Shown here piece after piece: positions 18,792 to 28,882 of a stretch of DNA of 64,000 nucleotides. Numbering within the stretch: the stretch's first letter is position 1; every line of letters starts with the position of its first letter. The position numbers and the translations under genes are program-made. The notes below the pieces were generated by a model. The model saw only the letters and a program-made list of their open reading frames with translations, was not told the DNA's origin and searched no databases. Origin of the DNA: an uncultured Bacilli bacterium (lineage in GTDB: Bacteria > Bacillota_I > Bacilli_A > RF39 > UBA660). The stretch covers positions 62,001 through 126,000 of the forward strand of contig CAKPLY010000003.1 in NCBI GenBank assembly GCA_934167825.1, written 5' to 3'.

Positions 18792-19235
18792 CTAAATCAC
18801 CTCTGTTTTTCCACCATTGTTTTCTATTTTTGTTTTAGCAGAAAGAGAGAATTTATTTGCTTTAACAGTTAATTTTTTTGTTAACTCTCCATTACCTAAA
18901 ACCTTAATCCCGTCTAATTCTTTTGTTACTAAACCAGTTTCAATTAATAATTCTGGTGTTACTGTAGTTCCATCTTCAAATCTGTTTAAATCACTTACAT
19001 TTACTGTTGCATAAACAGTTCTAAATTCATAATTGTTAAATCCTCTTTTTGATAATCTTCTAAATAGTGGTAATTGTCCTCCTTCGAAGCCAACTCTAAC
19101 TCCTCCACCACTTCTTGCATTTTGTCCTTTATGTCCTTTTCCACTTGTTTTTCCAAGTCCACTTCCTGCTCCACGTCCAACTCTTTTTCTAGTTTTTACT
19201 GAACCAGGATTTGGTTTTAATTCGTTTAATTTCAT
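18792..19235 (-). CDS. rplO: 50S ribosomal protein L15
   Basis: Assembly protein of the large subunit, 147 residues. The glycine- and arginine-rich N-terminus ([20 protein letters not shown]) and [18 protein letters not shown] are diagnostic. Its start overlaps the stop of rpsE directly. Since rpmD (L30) normally sits between these two genes, the overlap shows that L30 is missing from its usual place. Confidence 0.98.
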   Translation of the reverse strand: MKLNELKPNPGSVKTRKRVGRGAGSGLGKTSGKGHKGQNARSGGGVRVGFEGGQLPLFRRLSKRGFNNYEFRTVYATVNVSDLNRFEDGTTVTPELLIETGLVTKELDGIKVLGNGELTKKLTVKANKFSLSAKTKIENNGGKTEVI

Positions 19236-19828
19236 TATCCTCTAATCTCCTCTATTGTTTTTCCTCTAAGTGCAGCAATATGTGCAGGTGATTTTTGGTC
19301 TTTAAGAGCATTTAATGTTGCTCTTGCCATATTAATTTTTGTACTTGATCCAAGTGATTTAGAAAGAACATCTTTAACTCCAGCAAGTTCTAATACGTCT
19401 CTTACTGGTCCTCCAGCTTTTACTCCAGTACCTTCTGCAGCAGGTTTTAACATTACTTTTGATGCGCCAACTTTTACTGTGATTTCATGAGATATTGTAC
19501 GATTATCAATTAATTCAACATTTACTAGATTTTTACTAGCAGCAAGTGTTGCCTTTTTAACTGCATCTGGCATTTCTTTTGCTTTTCCAGTTCCTAAGCC
19601 AACTTTTCCTTTTCTATCTCCAACTACTACTGTTGCAGAGAAACGGAATATTCTTCCACCTTTAACAACTTTTGTAACACGATTAATGTCAATAACTTTT
19701 TCCTCTAATGTTTTTTGAGGTCTGTTATTTGTAAACTTTCTTGGTTTACGATTTTCTTTGTTATCTTTATTGTTTTTAGGTGAAACTTTTTCTTTAACGT
19801 TTTCTTTTTCTTTAACGTTTTCGTTCAT
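19235..19828 (-). CDS. rpsE: 30S ribosomal protein S5
   Basis: Small-subunit protein with roles in mRNA unwinding and decoding accuracy, 197 residues (usual about 165). The core starts at about residue 43 ([20 protein letters not shown]) and has [19 protein letters not shown] and RATLNALKD. The extra length is an N-terminal extension of about 40 residues, Lys/Glu/Asn-rich ([12 protein letters not shown] repeat), likely disordered. Confidence 0.97.
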   Translation of the reverse strand: MNENVKEKENVKEKVSPKNNKDNKENRKPRKFTNNRPQKTLEEKVIDINRVTKVVKGGRIFRFSATVVVGDRKGKVGLGTGKAKEMPDAVKKATLAASKNLVNVELIDNRTISHEITVKVGASKVMLKPAAEGTGVKAGGPVRDVLELAGVKDVLSKSLGSSTKINMARATLNALKDQKSPAHIAALRGKTIEEIRG

Positions 19829-19843
19829 AAGTTTTCCTCCTTA

Positions 19844-20206
19844 TTAGAATTCTAATCCATTTTCACGTGCAGATTCTGCAAGTGCTTTAACTCTACCGTG
19901 ATATAAGTATCCACCTCTATCGAATACTACTTTGTCTATTTTTGCTTTTTTTGCTCTTTTTGCAATTTCTGCACCAATAATTTTTGCAGCTTCAACATTT
20001 CCACCGTTTTTGATGTTTAATTCTTTTTCTAGGCTTGAAGCACTTACTAAAGTTACACCTTTAGTATCATCAATTATTTGTGCTGTGATATTAGCGTTTG
20101 ATCTAAAGACATTTAATCTTGGTCTTTCAGTAGTTCCTGATAAATTTTTTCTAATTCTGTTATGTCTTTCTAAACGCATTTCATTTCTTGAAACTTTCTT
20201 TATCAT
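19844..20206 (-). CDS. rplR: 50S ribosomal protein L18
   Basis: Binds 5S rRNA with L5 and L25-type proteins, 120 residues. The motifs [20 protein letters not shown] and [20 protein letters not shown] are typical. It lies between rplF and rpsE in the standard order, with 15- and 22-base gaps that carry ribosome binding sites. Confidence 0.98.
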   Translation of the reverse strand: MIKKVSRNEMRLERHNRIRKNLSGTTERPRLNVFRSNANITAQIIDDTKGVTLVSASSLEKELNIKNGGNVEAAKIIGAEIAKRAKKAKIDKVVFDRGGYLYHGRVKALAESARENGLEF

Positions 20207-20228
20207 AAGTCTAAATCTCCTTTACTTA

Positions 20229-20768
20229 TTATTTAGAAGCTTTTTTACCTTCTTTACGACGAATATGTTCACCTTTAAGTTTGATTCCTTTACCTTTATA
20301 TGGTTCAGGTGCTCTTACTTTTCTTATATTTGCCGCAAATTCACCAAGTGCAACCTTGTCAATTCCAGAAAGTTCAATTTCAGTGTTACTTGTTTGTTTT
20401 ACGCTTATTCCGTTTGGAATATCCATTTTAACAGGATGAGAGTATCCAGCGTTTACTACAAGTGTGTTTCCTTGAACATTGAAACGGTAACCAACACCAA
20501 CTATTTCTAGTTCTTTTTTGTAACCTTCACTAACACCTTTGATCATGTTATTAATGTTAGCATTTGTTGTACCGTGCATTTGGTTAGTAAACTTATCATC
20601 TTTTAATTTTTCAACAGTTACTTCGTTTCCATTTACATTAACACCGATTGTTTTAACTAGATCTAGTGATAATTCACCTTTTGGACCTTTTACTTTAACT
20701 GTTTTATCTTCAACTGTAACATTAACGTTTTCTGGTAGTACTAATACTCTTTTTCCAATTCTACTCAT
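20229..20768 (-). CDS. rplF: 50S ribosomal protein L6
   Basis: Two-domain 23S rRNA-binding protein near the sarcin-ricin loop, 179 residues. It opens MSRIGKRVLVLPENVNV and has the C-terminal signature RAPEPYKGKGIKLKGEHIRR. An AGGAGG-like site stands before the ATG, ten bases after the end of rpsH. Confidence 0.98.
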   Translation of the reverse strand: MSRIGKRVLVLPENVNVTVEDKTVKVKGPKGELSLDLVKTIGVNVNGNEVTVEKLKDDKFTNQMHGTTNANINNMIKGVSEGYKKELEIVGVGYRFNVQGNTLVVNAGYSHPVKMDIPNGISVKQTSNTEIELSGIDKVALGEFAANIRKVRAPEPYKGKGIKLKGEHIRRKEGKKASK

Positions 20769-20777
20769 AATATCCTC

Positions 20778-21170
20778 CTACCAAATGTAAGCAATTACTT
20801 CTCCGCCAACGCTTAACTTACGAGCTTCTTTGTCAGTCATAACGCCTTTTGGAGTAGATATAATAGCTATTCCTAAACCATTCAATACTCTTGGTAAATC
20901 TTCAACTTTTGAGTATACTCTTAATCCTGGTTTAGATACTCTTTTTAATCCTGTAATTACTTTTTCTTTCTTTTGACCATATTTTAATGTTAATGTTAGT
21001 GTTTTTTGATTTTCATTTTCTTCTATACTATATTCTTCAATGAAACCTTCATTCTTCAATATTTTAGCGATTTCTTCTTTCATTTTAGAAGTTGGCATGC
21101 TAACAGTTTTTGAATGATTTTGGTTTGCATTACGAATTCTTGTAAGCATATCTGCGATTGGATCTGTCAT
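20778..21170 (-). CDS. rpsH: 30S ribosomal protein S8
   Basis: Central-domain 16S rRNA-binding protein, 130 residues. It starts [17 protein letters not shown] and ends with [19 protein letters not shown] and EVIAYIW, as in the family. In some bacteria S8 represses the spc operon by binding its mRNA; no such target was identified here. Confidence 0.98.
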   Translation of the reverse strand: MTDPIADMLTRIRNANQNHSKTVSMPTSKMKEEIAKILKNEGFIEEYSIEENENQKTLTLTLKYGQKKEKVITGLKRVSKPGLRVYSKVEDLPRVLNGLGIAIISTPKGVMTDKEARKLSVGGEVIAYIW

Positions 21171-21201
21171 TAAAATCCCTCCTTCTTATTTTAAGGTATT
21201 T

Positions 21202-21387
21202 CTACCAACTTGATTTTTTAACGCCAGGTATTTGTCCCTTATAAGCTAATTCTCTGAAACAAATACGGCAAACACCAAACTTACTCATAACTGCATGAGG
21301 TCTTCCACATCTTTTGCAACGTGTATATTCTCTTACTTTGTATTTTGGCTTTCTTTGTGACTTTACGATCATTGATTTTTTTGCCAT
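21202..21387 (-). CDS. rpsZ: 30S ribosomal protein S14, zinc-binding type (type Z)
   Basis: A 61-residue S14 of the short, zinc-binding form. The four-Cys ribbon is visible in [20 protein letters not shown] (CxxC-x12-CxxC). It ends [11 protein letters not shown]. The longer zinc-free S14, often elsewhere in genomes as a low-zinc substitute, is not in this window. It lies between rplE and rpsH, its usual position. Confidence 0.97.
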   Translation of the reverse strand: MAKKSMIVKSQRKPKYKVREYTRCKRCGRPHAVMSKFGVCRICFRELAYKGQIPGVKKSSW

Positions 21388-21398
21388 TGTTTTCCTCC

Positions 21399-21938
21399 TT
21401 ATTTCCTAAAAGGAACTCCAAGTTCTTTTAATAAATCATAAGCTTCTTCATTAGTCTTTGCAGTTGTAACAATAACAATGTCCATTCCTCTTACTTTAAC
21501 TACTTCATCAAAATTAATTTCTGGGAATATTAATTGTTCTTTTATACCTAATGTATAATTTCCTCTTCCATCAAAACTTTTTGGAGATACACCCCTAAAA
21601 TCTCTTACACGTGGAAGTGCTATAGATATTAATTTATCTAGGAATTCATACATATTATCTCCTCTTAAAGTAACTTTACATCCAATTTTGTGTCCTTCTC
21701 TTACTTTAAAAGATGCAATAGATTTTTTTGCTTTTGTTTCTATAGGTTTTTGACCTGTAATTTTTTCCAAGTCAGCAAGTGCTGCTTCTAGCATTTTTGA
21801 ATTTGCTACAGCATCTCCAACACCAATGTTAACTACTACTTTTTCAATTTTTGGTACTAGCATAGGTGTTTTGTAACCATGTTTTTCTGTTAAACTTGGA
21901 ACAACTTCATTTCTATACTTTTCTTCTAGGCGGTTCAT
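21399..21938 (-). CDS. rplE: 50S ribosomal protein L5
   Basis: 5S rRNA-binding protein of the central protuberance, 179 residues. Diagnostic segments are [55 protein letters not shown] and the C-terminal [14 protein letters not shown]. It follows rplX by 20 bases. Confidence 0.98.
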   Translation of the reverse strand: MNRLEEKYRNEVVPSLTEKHGYKTPMLVPKIEKVVVNIGVGDAVANSKMLEAALADLEKITGQKPIETKAKKSIASFKVREGHKIGCKVTLRGDNMYEFLDKLISIALPRVRDFRGVSPKSFDGRGNYTLGIKEQLIFPEINFDEVVKVRGMDIVIVTTAKTNEEAYDLLKELGVPFRK

Positions 21939-21958
21939 ATAGACGCCCTCCTTCCAAA

Positions 21959-22270
21959 TTAGTCAATCTTTTGATTAGATTTTTTTGATATTCTAATTTT
22001 TTTGCCTTTTTCATCTTTTTCTATTTTTACTCTAGTTGGCTTTTTAGTCTTTGGATCTAGTAACATAACATTTGATGCATGAATTGGTGCTTCTACTTCT
22101 ATGATTTCACCATTTCCACCATTGTTTTTAGGTTTTAGATGTTTCTTTCTTAAATTAACACCATTAACTACTACTTTATTCTCTTCTTTTAGAATTTTAG
22201 CAATTGTACCTTCTTTACCTTTATTTGATCCAGAAATAACTACAACTTTATCACCTGTTTTTAGTTTCAT
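21959..22270 (-). CDS. rplX: 50S ribosomal protein L24
   Basis: Early-assembly 23S rRNA-binding protein, 103 residues. The KOW motif is [18 protein letters not shown] near the start, followed by [14 protein letters not shown]. The C-terminus is strongly basic. It lies between rplN and rplE. Confidence 0.98.
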   Translation of the reverse strand: MKLKTGDKVVVISGSNKGKEGTIAKILKEENKVVVNGVNLRKKHLKPKNNGGNGEIIEVEAPIHASNVMLLDPKTKKPTRVKIEKDEKGKKIRISKKSNQKID

Positions 22271-22298
22271 GATATTTCCTCCTTATTAGTTTATAGGA

Positions 22299-22667
22299 TT
22301 ATAGCACATCTTTAGCTAAACTTACTATTTTTGTAAATTCTTTATCCCTAAGTTCACGTGCTACTGGTCCCAAAACACGAGTTCCTACTGGGCTCTTATC
22401 ATCTTTAATAATTACACATGCATTATCATCGAATTTGATATAGCTTCCGTCTTCTCTTCTTACTCCAAACTTACTTCTAACGATTACGGCTTTAACAACT
22501 TTACCTTTTTTAATATTACCATTAGGAGTAGCTTTTTTTACTGTACCAACAACTATATCTCCAATATTTCCCGTTTTAACTTTGCTTCCACCAAGAACTC
22601 TTATTACTAATAATTCACGAGCTCCACAGTTATCTGCTACTTTTAATATACTTTCTTGTTGTACCAT
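22299..22667 (-). CDS. rplN: 50S ribosomal protein L14
   Basis: Beta-barrel protein at the subunit interface that forms bridges with 16S rRNA, 122 residues. It contains [20 protein letters not shown] and [19 protein letters not shown]. The start MVQQES carries GGAGG upstream. Confidence 0.98.
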   Translation of the reverse strand: MVQQESILKVADNCGARELLVIRVLGGSKVKTGNIGDIVVGTVKKATPNGNIKKGKVVKAVIVRSKFGVRREDGSYIKFDDNACVIIKDDKSPVGTRVLGPVARELRDKEFTKIVSLAKDVL

Positions 22668-22691
22668 CTTTATTTCCTCCTTCCAACTAAA

Positions 22692-22952
22692 TTATAGAAC
22701 TACAGCTTTTTCAATTACTTCTTTTAGTTCATATCTTTTAGTTTTAGATAATGGTCTTGTTGCAACTAAACGAACTTTGTCACCAATTTTAGCAACATTT
22801 TCTTCGTCATGAGCTGTATATTTTTTAGAATATTTAATTCTTTTTCCATATTTTGGGTCTTTTTTGTAAGTTTCTACTTTAACTGTAATAGTTTTATTTG
22901 CCTTATCACTTACGACAACTCCAACTAATTCACGTTTTAATTCATTATTCAT
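22692..22952 (-). CDS. rpsQ: 30S ribosomal protein S17
   Basis: OB-fold primary 16S rRNA-binding protein, 86 residues. Signature parts are [38 protein letters not shown] and [12 protein letters not shown]. It stands between rpmC and rplN with standard spacing. Confidence 0.98.
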   Translation of the reverse strand: MNNELKRELVGVVVSDKANKTITVKVETYKKDPKYGKRIKYSKKYTAHDEENVAKIGDKVRLVATRPLSKTKRYELKEVIEKAVVL

Positions 22953-22969
22953 AAGGACATTTCCTCCTT

Positions 22970-23161
22970 TTAACCTTGTGTTTTTTCGGTAAGAATTGTT
23001 TTTAATCTTGCAACAAGTTTTCTTAATTCTTTAATTCTTCCTGTGTTTTCAAGACTTCCTGTTGCTTGTTTCATACGAAGATTAAATAATTCTTCCTTTG
23101 ATTCGTCAATTTTTTTATTGATTTCTTCAGTGGTTAATTTTCTAATTTCACTATTCTTCAT
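22970..23161 (-). CDS. rpmC: 50S ribosomal protein L29
   Basis: Small helical protein at the tunnel exit, near the SRP and trigger factor docking site. The ATG at 23161 gives 63 residues starting [15 protein letters not shown], the family start. A GTG at 23173 would add four residues but overlaps the GGTG ribosome binding site. The start lies inside the last codons of rplP (11-base overlap). Confidence 0.96.
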   Translation of the reverse strand: MKNSEIRKLTTEEINKKIDESKEELFNLRMKQATGSLENTGRIKELRKLVARLKTILTEKTQG

Positions 23162-23582
23162 TAACTTCACCACTTTCTTCTTTTTTTACAAATTTACATT
23201 TGATTGGTAACTTATGTGATGCAAGTCTTAATGCTTCTCTTGCTGTTGCTTCGTCTACTTCACCAATTTCAAACATAATTTTTCCTTCTTTTACTACGGC
23301 TACCCAAACTTCTGGATTTCCTTTACCTTTACCTTGTCTTGTTTCTAAAGGTTTTTTAGTTAGTGATAAGTCTGGGAAAATATTAATCCAAACTCTTCCA
23401 CCACGTTTCATATATCTTGTCATAGCAATACGTGCTGCTTCAATTTGTTGAGAAGTTATCCATGCTCCTTCTTTAGCCATTAATCCATAGTTTCCAAAAT
23501 GAAGTGTTGTATTACCTTTTGCTTTTCCTTCGTATTTTCTACGGAAAGTTTTTCTATGCTTTGTTCTTTTTGGCATTAACAT
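23151..23582 (-). CDS. rplP: 50S ribosomal protein L16
   Basis: Large-subunit protein near the A site and peptidyl transferase centre, 143 residues. It has [33 protein letters not shown] and the loop [26 protein letters not shown] lies eight bases before the chosen ATG. It overlaps rpsC by 29 bases, more than is usual for these genes. Confidence 0.97.
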   Translation of the reverse strand: MLMPKRTKHRKTFRRKYEGKAKGNTTLHFGNYGLMAKEGAWITSQQIEAARIAMTRYMKRGGRVWINIFPDLSLTKKPLETRQGKGKGNPEVWVAVVKEGKIMFEIGEVDEATAREALRLASHKLPIKCKFVKKEESGEVNEE

Positions 23583-24228
23583 TAGAATTACCTCCCTTTT
23601 TGTCTTCTAGTATTTCTCCTTTATAGATCCATACTTTTACACCTATTTTACCATATGTTGTATCTGCTTCAGCAGTAGCATAATCGATATTTGCTCTTAG
23701 TGTATGTAGAGGAATAGTTCCTTCGTTGTATCCTTCACCACGTGCAATATCTGCTCCGCCTAATCTTCCTGATACTAAAGTTTTAATACCTTTAGCTCCT
23801 GCTTTCATTGTATTTCTAATAGCTTTCTTTTGTGCTACTCTAAATGAAACACGATTTTCTATGTTATGGGCAATATTATCTGCAACTAATTGTGCAACTA
23901 AATCTGGGTTTTTAACTTCTACAACTGAAATTTGTACATCTTCATTAACTAGTTTTGAAATTTCTTTCTTAACTTTTTCTATTTCTACACCACTTTGACC
24001 AATTATTAATCCTGGTTTTGATGCATGAATGAATACTTCACATCTTTTATTGTTTCTTTCAATTATTATTTGTGAAACACCTGCTAATTTGAATTTTTTA
24101 AATAAGTATTTTCTCATTTTAACATCGTTATTTAAATATTTAGCAAAATCTTTTTCAGCATACCATTTACTTTCCCAATCTTTATTGATACCTATTCTAA
24201 GTCCCACTGGACTAACTTTTTGTCCCAT
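23554..24228 (-). CDS. rpsC: 30S ribosomal protein S3
   Basis: Head protein lining the mRNA entry channel, 224 residues. It begins [18 protein letters not shown] and has the KH motif [16 protein letters not shown] and later [17 protein letters not shown]. The ATG at 24228 is preferred to one six bases upstream because AAAGGAGG lies eight bases before the former and only two before the latter. A short basic tail ([13 protein letters not shown]) overlaps the start of rplP. Confidence 0.97.
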   Translation of the reverse strand: MGQKVSPVGLRIGINKDWESKWYAEKDFAKYLNNDVKMRKYLFKKFKLAGVSQIIIERNNKRCEVFIHASKPGLIIGQSGVEIEKVKKEISKLVNEDVQISVVEVKNPDLVAQLVADNIAHNIENRVSFRVAQKKAIRNTMKAGAKGIKTLVSGRLGGADIARGEGYNEGTIPLHTLRANIDYATAEADTTYGKIGVKVWIYKGEILEDKKGGNSNVNAKKNKA

Positions 24229-24242
24229 TAACATTCCCTCCT

Positions 24243-24590
24243 TTACTTATTTTTCTCACTTACAATTACTGTAATGTGACTTGTTTTGTGATCATTTCTT
24301 CCTACATGTCCCCTTGAATCCATTTTAGGTCTTTTAATTACTAAGCCTTCATCAACATAACATGCTTTAACGAAAAGATTTTCTTCTTTTAAATTTAAGT
24401 TATTTACTGCATTGCTAGTAGCAGAGTTTAATACTTTTTCTATTACTCTTGCTGCTTTTTGTGGTTGATTTTTTAATATTGCAAATGCATCAGCTACATT
24501 TTTGCCTCTTATTAAATCAATTACTAGACGTGTTTTTCTTGGAGCAATACGTATAGTTTTTGCTACTGCCTTTGCTTCAGTTTTATCCAT
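24243..24590 (-). CDS. rplV: 50S ribosomal protein L22
   Basis: Tunnel-lining protein whose hairpin loop contacts nascent chains, 115 residues. It contains [19 protein letters not shown] and the C-terminal [20 protein letters not shown], corresponding to the extended loop and tail. It lies between rpsS and rpsC. Confidence 0.97.
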   Translation of the reverse strand: MDKTEAKAVAKTIRIAPRKTRLVIDLIRGKNVADAFAILKNQPQKAARVIEKVLNSATSNAVNNLNLKEENLFVKACYVDEGLVIKRPKMDSRGHVGRNDHKTSHITVIVSEKNK

Positions 24591-24611
24591 TATAATCCTC
24601 CTTATAAGTTA

Positions 24612-24881
24612 TTACTTAGCTTTATCTGCGCCGTGTCCACCGAATTTACGAGTTAGTGAAAATTCACCTAACTTATGACCTACCATATCTTCAGTTACAT
24701 ATACAGGGATAAATTCCTTTCCATTATGAACTGCAAATGTATGTCCAATAAAATCAGGATAAATAGTTGATGAGCGAGACCAAGTTTTAATAACTTCTTT
24801 TTTTCCAGATTCATTTAGTAATTTTACTTTTTTAAGTAATCTATCAAAGACATAAGGTCCTTTTTTTAAACTTCTTGCCAT
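24612..24881 (-). CDS. rpsS: 30S ribosomal protein S19
   Basis: Head protein of the 30S subunit that pairs with S13, 89 residues. [17 protein letters not shown] and [20 protein letters not shown] are diagnostic, with [13 protein letters not shown] near the end. The start follows GAAAGGATG, a good binding site. Confidence 0.98.
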   Translation of the reverse strand: MARSLKKGPYVFDRLLKKVKLLNESGKKEVIKTWSRSSTIYPDFIGHTFAVHNGKEFIPVYVTEDMVGHKLGEFSLTRKFGGHGADKAK

Positions 24882-24901
24882 TTATTTTCATCCTTTCTTT
24901 A

Positions 24902-25732
24902 TTACTTAGTACGACGACTAACGATATATTTACTAGATTGTTTTTTGTTTTTTCTTGTCTTAAGTCCAAGAGCTGGTTTACCCCATGGAGTCATTGGTCC
25001 ACTTCTACCGATTGGAGCACGTCCTTCACCACCACCGTGTGGGTGATCGTTAGGGTTCATAACAGAACCACGAACTGTAGGTCTAATTCCTTTATATCTT
25101 GTTCTTCCTGCTTTTCCTACTTTAACTAGGTTGTATTCTTCATTTCCTACAACACCAATTGTAGCGCGACAAGTTCCAAGTATTTTTCTTGTTTCTCCAC
25201 TTGATAATCTAATTAATACATATTTGTCTTCACGACCTAATATTTGTGCTGAAGTACCTGCGCTTCTTGCAAGTTGTCCTCCTTTACCAGGTCTTAATTC
25301 AATATTGTGAATTACAGTACCAACAGGAATATTTGCTATTTCCATTGTATTTCCAACTTTAACGTCAGTTTTTACTCCACTTTCAACAATATCTCCAACA
25401 TTTAATCCGTTTGGTGCAAGTATATATGATTTAACACCATCTTTATAAGTAATTAAAGCAATATTTGCACTTCTGTTTGGATCATATTCAATTGCACTTA
25501 CCATAGCAGTAATGCCGTCTTTATTTCTTTTGAAATCAACCAAACGATATTTTCTTTTAACACCGCCACCACGATGTCTAACAGTAATTTTACCTTGGTT
25601 ATTACGACCATTAGTTTTTTTCTTAGTTACTACTAGACTTTTTTCAGGAGTTGCTTTGGTAATTAATTCACTTGTCAAAACACTTCTTTGTCTTGTACCG
25701 TTTGTCATTGGTTTATAAACTCTTATTGCCAT
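24902..25732 (-). CDS. rplB: 50S ribosomal protein L2
   Basis: Large-subunit protein essential for subunit association and peptidyl transfer, 276 residues. The conserved His region is visible in [16 protein letters not shown] near the C-terminus, with the RNA-binding domain ([16 protein letters not shown]) in the first third. It lies between rplW and rpsS. Confidence 0.98.
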   Translation of the reverse strand: MAIRVYKPMTNGTRQRSVLTSELITKATPEKSLVVTKKKTNGRNNQGKITVRHRGGGVKRKYRLVDFKRNKDGITAMVSAIEYDPNRSANIALITYKDGVKSYILAPNGLNVGDIVESGVKTDVKVGNTMEIANIPVGTVIHNIELRPGKGGQLARSAGTSAQILGREDKYVLIRLSSGETRKILGTCRATIGVVGNEEYNLVKVGKAGRTRYKGIRPTVRGSVMNPNDHPHGGGEGRAPIGRSGPMTPWGKPALGLKTRKNKKQSSKYIVSRRTK

Positions 25733-25750
25733 ATTGTTTTCCTCCTTTTA

Positions 25751-26029
25751 TTAGTTGAAACTAATAGTACTTCCTTTTTCTAATTTAACAATAGCTTTCT
25801 TATATTTATTAGTCATACCACTGTATTTTCCAACTCTTTTCTTTTTAGGATGAGAGTTTGAAGTATTTACACTTAGTACTTTTACATTAAATATTTTTTC
25901 TATTGCTTGTTTAATTTGTACTTTGTTTGCTTTTGTATCTACTTTAAATACATATTTTCCTTCTTGCTCAAGTAATGCACTTCTTTCAGTGATTATAGGT
26001 GCGATGATTATATCTCTATAACTATTCAT
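25751..26029 (-). CDS. rplW: 50S ribosomal protein L23
   Basis: Tunnel-exit protein that docks trigger factor and SRP, 92 residues. It has DIIIAPIITERSALL, YVFKVDTKANKVQIKQAIEK and the later GMTNKYKKAIVKL. Its start overlaps the end of rplD by eight bases. Confidence 0.98.
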   Translation of the reverse strand: MNSYRDIIIAPIITERSALLEQEGKYVFKVDTKANKVQIKQAIEKIFNVKVLSVNTSNSHPKKKRVGKYSGMTNKYKKAIVKLEKGSTISFN

Positions 26030-26654
26030 TAGTAAGCACCTCCTCTAATTTATTTAAAGCATCAACTGTAATTAGCATTTTATCTGCGCTAACTACATCG
26101 AAAGTGTTTACTTCTTCAACTTTTGAAATCATAACATTTCCTAAGTTTCTTGAAGCTAGACAAATTTTTTCGTCTAATTCACTTACTACTATTAAAACTT
26201 TTTCATTTGCTAGATTTAATTTTTTTAATAATTCTAACATTTCTTTTGTTTTAGCATTTTCTAGTTCTAATTTTTCTACTACAACTATTTCATTATCAAT
26301 ATTCTTGTATGATAATGCAGAAAGTAATGCTAATCTTCTTTCTTTCTTGTTTTGTTTTTTGCTATAATCTCTTGGTTTTGGTCCAAATGCTATTCCTCCA
26401 CCAACCCATTGAACTGCTCTTATACTTCCTTGACGAGCATTTCCTGTTCCTTTTTGTCTCCATGGTTTTCTTCCACCACCAGAAACTTCGCTTCTTGTTT
26501 TTGTAGAATGTGTACCTTGTCTTTTTCCTGCTTGTGCTTTAACGATTGCGTTATGTAATACTGCATCGTTAGGTTCTATTTTAAATACGTTATCATTTAA
26601 TTTAATGTCCTTAACTTTTTCACCATTTAAGTTTACTATTTCTAATTTAGACAT
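26022..26654 (-). CDS. rplD: 50S ribosomal protein L4
   Basis: Constriction-site protein of the exit tunnel, 210 residues. The loop motif is RQGTHSTKTRSEVSGGGRKP followed by WRQKGTGNARQGSIRAVQW. In Escherichia coli L4 represses the S10 operon through its leader. The structured leader upstream of rpsJ here is a candidate target, but L4 binding is not shown. Confidence 0.98.
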   Translation of the reverse strand: MSKLEIVNLNGEKVKDIKLNDNVFKIEPNDAVLHNAIVKAQAGKRQGTHSTKTRSEVSGGGRKPWRQKGTGNARQGSIRAVQWVGGGIAFGPKPRDYSKKQNKKERRLALLSALSYKNIDNEIVVVEKLELENAKTKEMLELLKKLNLANEKVLIVVSELDEKICLASRNLGNVMISKVEEVNTFDVVSADKMLITVDALNKLEEVLTNE

Positions 26655-26674
26655 AATAATCCTCCTTTTTTTAA

Positions 26675-27424
26675 TTATTCAGTAACTGTAGTTTCTTCAC
26701 TAGTGGTTACTTCAGCATTTTCGTTAACTTCTTCAGTTACTTCTTCTACTGGTTCTTCAACTATGTATGCAACTAAATCTTGTTTTTCATTAATTACACC
26801 AGTATTCTTAACTGCTGATTTAATTAAAACCAATGATTTTTTTGGTCCTGGAACATTTCCTTTAACTAAGATAACATTATTATTTGTATCGATTTGCACA
26901 ATTTCCAAGTTTTGAATAGTCACTTGTTCTACTCCCATATGACCTGGCATTTTCTTTCCTGGTAATACATGCATTGGTAATAATGTACCAAGTGATCCAA
27001 CACCTCTATGATATTGGCTACCATGTCCCATTGGTCCACGAGATTGATTATGACGCTTAATAACACCTTGGAAACCTTTTCCTTTAGAAGTGCCTGTTAC
27101 GTCAACCATTTCTCCTTCTTCAAATAAATCAGCCTTAATAACTTGACCAAGACTATAATCGCTAACGTTAACACCTCTAATTTCTTTTAAGAAGCGCTTA
27201 GGTGTAGTGTTAGCTTTTTTTAGATGACCCATCTCTGGTTTATTTGCTAATTTTTCTCTTTTTTCAACTGCAGCAAGTTGTATTGCATCATATCCATCAG
27301 TAGCAACTGTTTTAACTTGAGTTACAACGTTTGGTTCTACTTCAATTACTGTTACTGGAGTTAACTTTCCATTTTTAGCAAATACTTGTGTCATCCCGAT
27401 CTTACGACCTAAGATTCCTTTCAT
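26675..27424 (-). CDS. rplC: 50S ribosomal protein L3 with acidic C-terminal tail
   Basis: Early-assembly protein reaching toward the peptidyl transferase centre. The core is [35 protein letters not shown] and the loop [19 protein letters not shown]. At 249 residues it is about 40 longer than usual. The extra part is a tail from about residue 222, rich in Glu, Val and Thr ([18 protein letters not shown]), which is unusual on a ribosomal protein and likely disordered. Confidence 0.97.
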   Translation of the reverse strand: MKGILGRKIGMTQVFAKNGKLTPVTVIEVEPNVVTQVKTVATDGYDAIQLAAVEKREKLANKPEMGHLKKANTTPKRFLKEIRGVNVSDYSLGQVIKADLFEEGEMVDVTGTSKGKGFQGVIKRHNQSRGPMGHGSQYHRGVGSLGTLLPMHVLPGKKMPGHMGVEQVTIQNLEIVQIDTNNNVILVKGNVPGPKKSLVLIKSAVKNTGVINEKQDLVAYIVEEPVEEVTEEVNENAEVTTSEETTVTE

Positions 27425-27436
27425 TTTTCATTCCTC

Positions 27437-27745
27437 CTATAATTTAATTTGTATATCAACACCACTTGGTAAATCTAAATGTTGAAGTGCATCAACAGTT
27501 TCTTTACTAGGGTTATTGATGTCGATTAATCTTTTGTGAGTGCGCATTTCAAATTGCTCTCTTGAATCTTTATACTTGTGTACTGCTCTTAAAATTGTAT
27601 ATTTTTGAATATCTGTTGGTAGTGGTACTGGTCCGCTTACTTCTCCACCAGTTCTCTTAACTGTTTCTACAATTTTAGCACATGCCTTATCAAGTATTCT
27701 GTGATCATATGCTTTTAATTTGATCCTTACTTTAGTGTTTGACAT
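27437..27745 (-). CDS. rpsJ: 30S ribosomal protein S10
   Basis: First gene of the superoperon. S10 is part of the 30S head and also, as NusE, of antitermination complexes. The product is 102 residues from [20 protein letters not shown], with [22 protein letters not shown] loop [14 protein letters not shown]. An upstream in-frame start at 27811 would add 22 residues of leader-encoded sequence; the ATG at 27745 has GGGAGG at good spacing and matches the family start. Confidence 0.98.
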   Translation of the reverse strand: MSNTKVRIKLKAYDHRILDKACAKIVETVKRTGGEVSGPVPLPTDIQKYTILRAVHKYKDSREQFEMRTHKRLIDINNPSKETVDALQHLDLPSGVDIQIKL

Positions 27746-27875
27746 CTTGTAATCCTCCCTTCGCCTATATCTGGTATAGACTTGCTCCGTACAAATTACC
27801 TGATATACCAAGTTTAATTTAACAACTTAACCGGGTGTATCAGCAACTTTGCACATCTAAGCCAGTCACACTTGT
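27746..27875 (-). promoter_or_regulatory. Structured 5' leader of the S10 operon
   Basis: The predicted transcript starts near 27872, leaving a leader of about 130 bases. It contains 10-base arms CTGATACACC (27843-27834) and GGTATATCAG (27809-27800) with one mismatch, enclosing an inner AAGTT/AACTT hairpin, and a competing GGTATA/TATACC pairing further on. This could be a ribosomal-protein autoregulatory leader or attenuator. I do not recognise it as a named family. Confidence 0.45.
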
Positions 27876-27878
27876 ACA

Positions 27879-27907
27879 ATTATACTAAATTATTATAGGA
27901 AAATCAA
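27879..27907 (-). promoter_or_regulatory. Promoter of the S10-spc-alpha superoperon
   Basis: Minus strand: -35 TTGATT (27907-27902), 17-base spacer, -10 TATAAT (27884-27879). It is the best sigma-A-type match ahead of rpsJ and lies directly after the ftsX terminator. Confidence 0.75.
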
Positions 27908-27934
27908 GGGTTTTCTTGAAGTTTTTTTAAAAAA

Positions 27935-27965
27935 TAGAAAAAATCTAGAATTTTTGCTTTCTAGA
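27935..27965 (-). terminator. Terminator after ftsX
   Basis: Minus strand: TCTAGAA (27965-27959), 8-base loop, TTCTAGA (27950-27944), then TTTTTTC. The stem begins at the base next to the ftsX TAG stop codon. Confidence 0.8.
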
Positions 27966-28865
27966 CTATATTTTTAAGTATTTCTTCACCGCTCTATAAC
28001 TACCAAACATACCTACTAATATTCCTATTAATAATAATATTAATGATGTATAATACATAAATGGTGCTGGTGAAACTAATTTGGCAAGTGAAGAATTAAA
28101 TAGTTTTCCACTGAAGAAATCATATAATGAAATATAACCATATACGCTTAGTATAATTGGAATTATTGAACCTAGCACTCCAATAAATAATCCTTCAATT
28201 ACAAATGGAACTTTTATACTTATATTTGATGCTCCTACTAGTCTCATTATTTCTATTTCTCTTTTTCTTGAGAAAATTGCAAGTTTGATGGTATTTGATA
28301 TTAGGAATGCTGTTACTACTATTAATGCTATTACTATACCAATTGATACTTTTTCTACAACTTTAAATATTGTTATTAATTGATCTATCATCTCTTCGCC
28401 GTAGTTTACATTATTTACTCCATCAATTTTTTTTATTTTGTTTACTGTTTCTTTTATTGTATCTATATCTTTTACTTTTAACATGAAACTATCAAGCAAA
28501 GGGTTTGTCTCATCTGTCCAGGTTTCTATTATTCCTTTAAATGTATCATTATCTTTTAAACTTTCTGCAGTTTCTGTTTTTGATACAAACTTTAATTCTT
28601 CAACATTTTTTGTTGCTCTTATTTCTTTTTCTATCCTTGTTTTATCAGTTTCTGTGGTATCTCCCTTTAAAAATATTACTACTGTTACATCTCTTCTTAT
28701 TGACTCTGCAAAATTTTCTACATTGTATGATAAGATTATTGAAAAGGAAACTACTAAAAGAGTTATGGTAATACATGATATTGATGCTAAAGATAAAGAG
28801 AAATTCCTAAATACACTTTTTCTTGCATCTCTAAAGTATCTTCTTATATTTCTAAAAAACTTCAT
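27966..28865 (-). CDS. ftsX: Cell division ABC transporter-like permease FtsX
   Basis: Membrane partner of FtsE, 299 residues with four transmembrane segments (about 22-44, 178-200, 226-250, 268-290). The extracellular loop between the first two (about 50-165) is where FtsX activates cell-wall hydrolases in other Gram-positives. REIEIMRLVGASNISIKVPF is the conserved cytoplasmic motif before helix 3. The M23 peptidase at 9.4-10.9 kb is one possible client (inference). The gene follows ftsE by 17 bases. Confidence 0.96.
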   Translation of the reverse strand: MKFFRNIRRYFRDARKSVFRNFSLSLASISCITITLLVVSFSIILSYNVENFAESIRRDVTVVIFLKGDTTETDKTRIEKEIRATKNVEELKFVSKTETAESLKDNDTFKGIIETWTDETNPLLDSFMLKVKDIDTIKETVNKIKKIDGVNNVNYGEEMIDQLITIFKVVEKVSIGIVIALIVVTAFLISNTIKLAIFSRKREIEIMRLVGASNISIKVPFVIEGLFIGVLGSIIPIILSVYGYISLYDFFSGKLFNSSLAKLVSPAPFMYYTSLILLLIGILVGMFGSYRAVKKYLKI

Positions 28866-28882
28866 ATTATTTCCTCTTTTCT

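Noticed and set aside
27904..27926. Plus-strand hairpin TCAAG-N6-CTTGA followed by a T run, resembling a terminator
   Set aside because: No plus-strand gene precedes it, and it overlaps the -35 of the S10 operon promoter; it is a by-product of that region.
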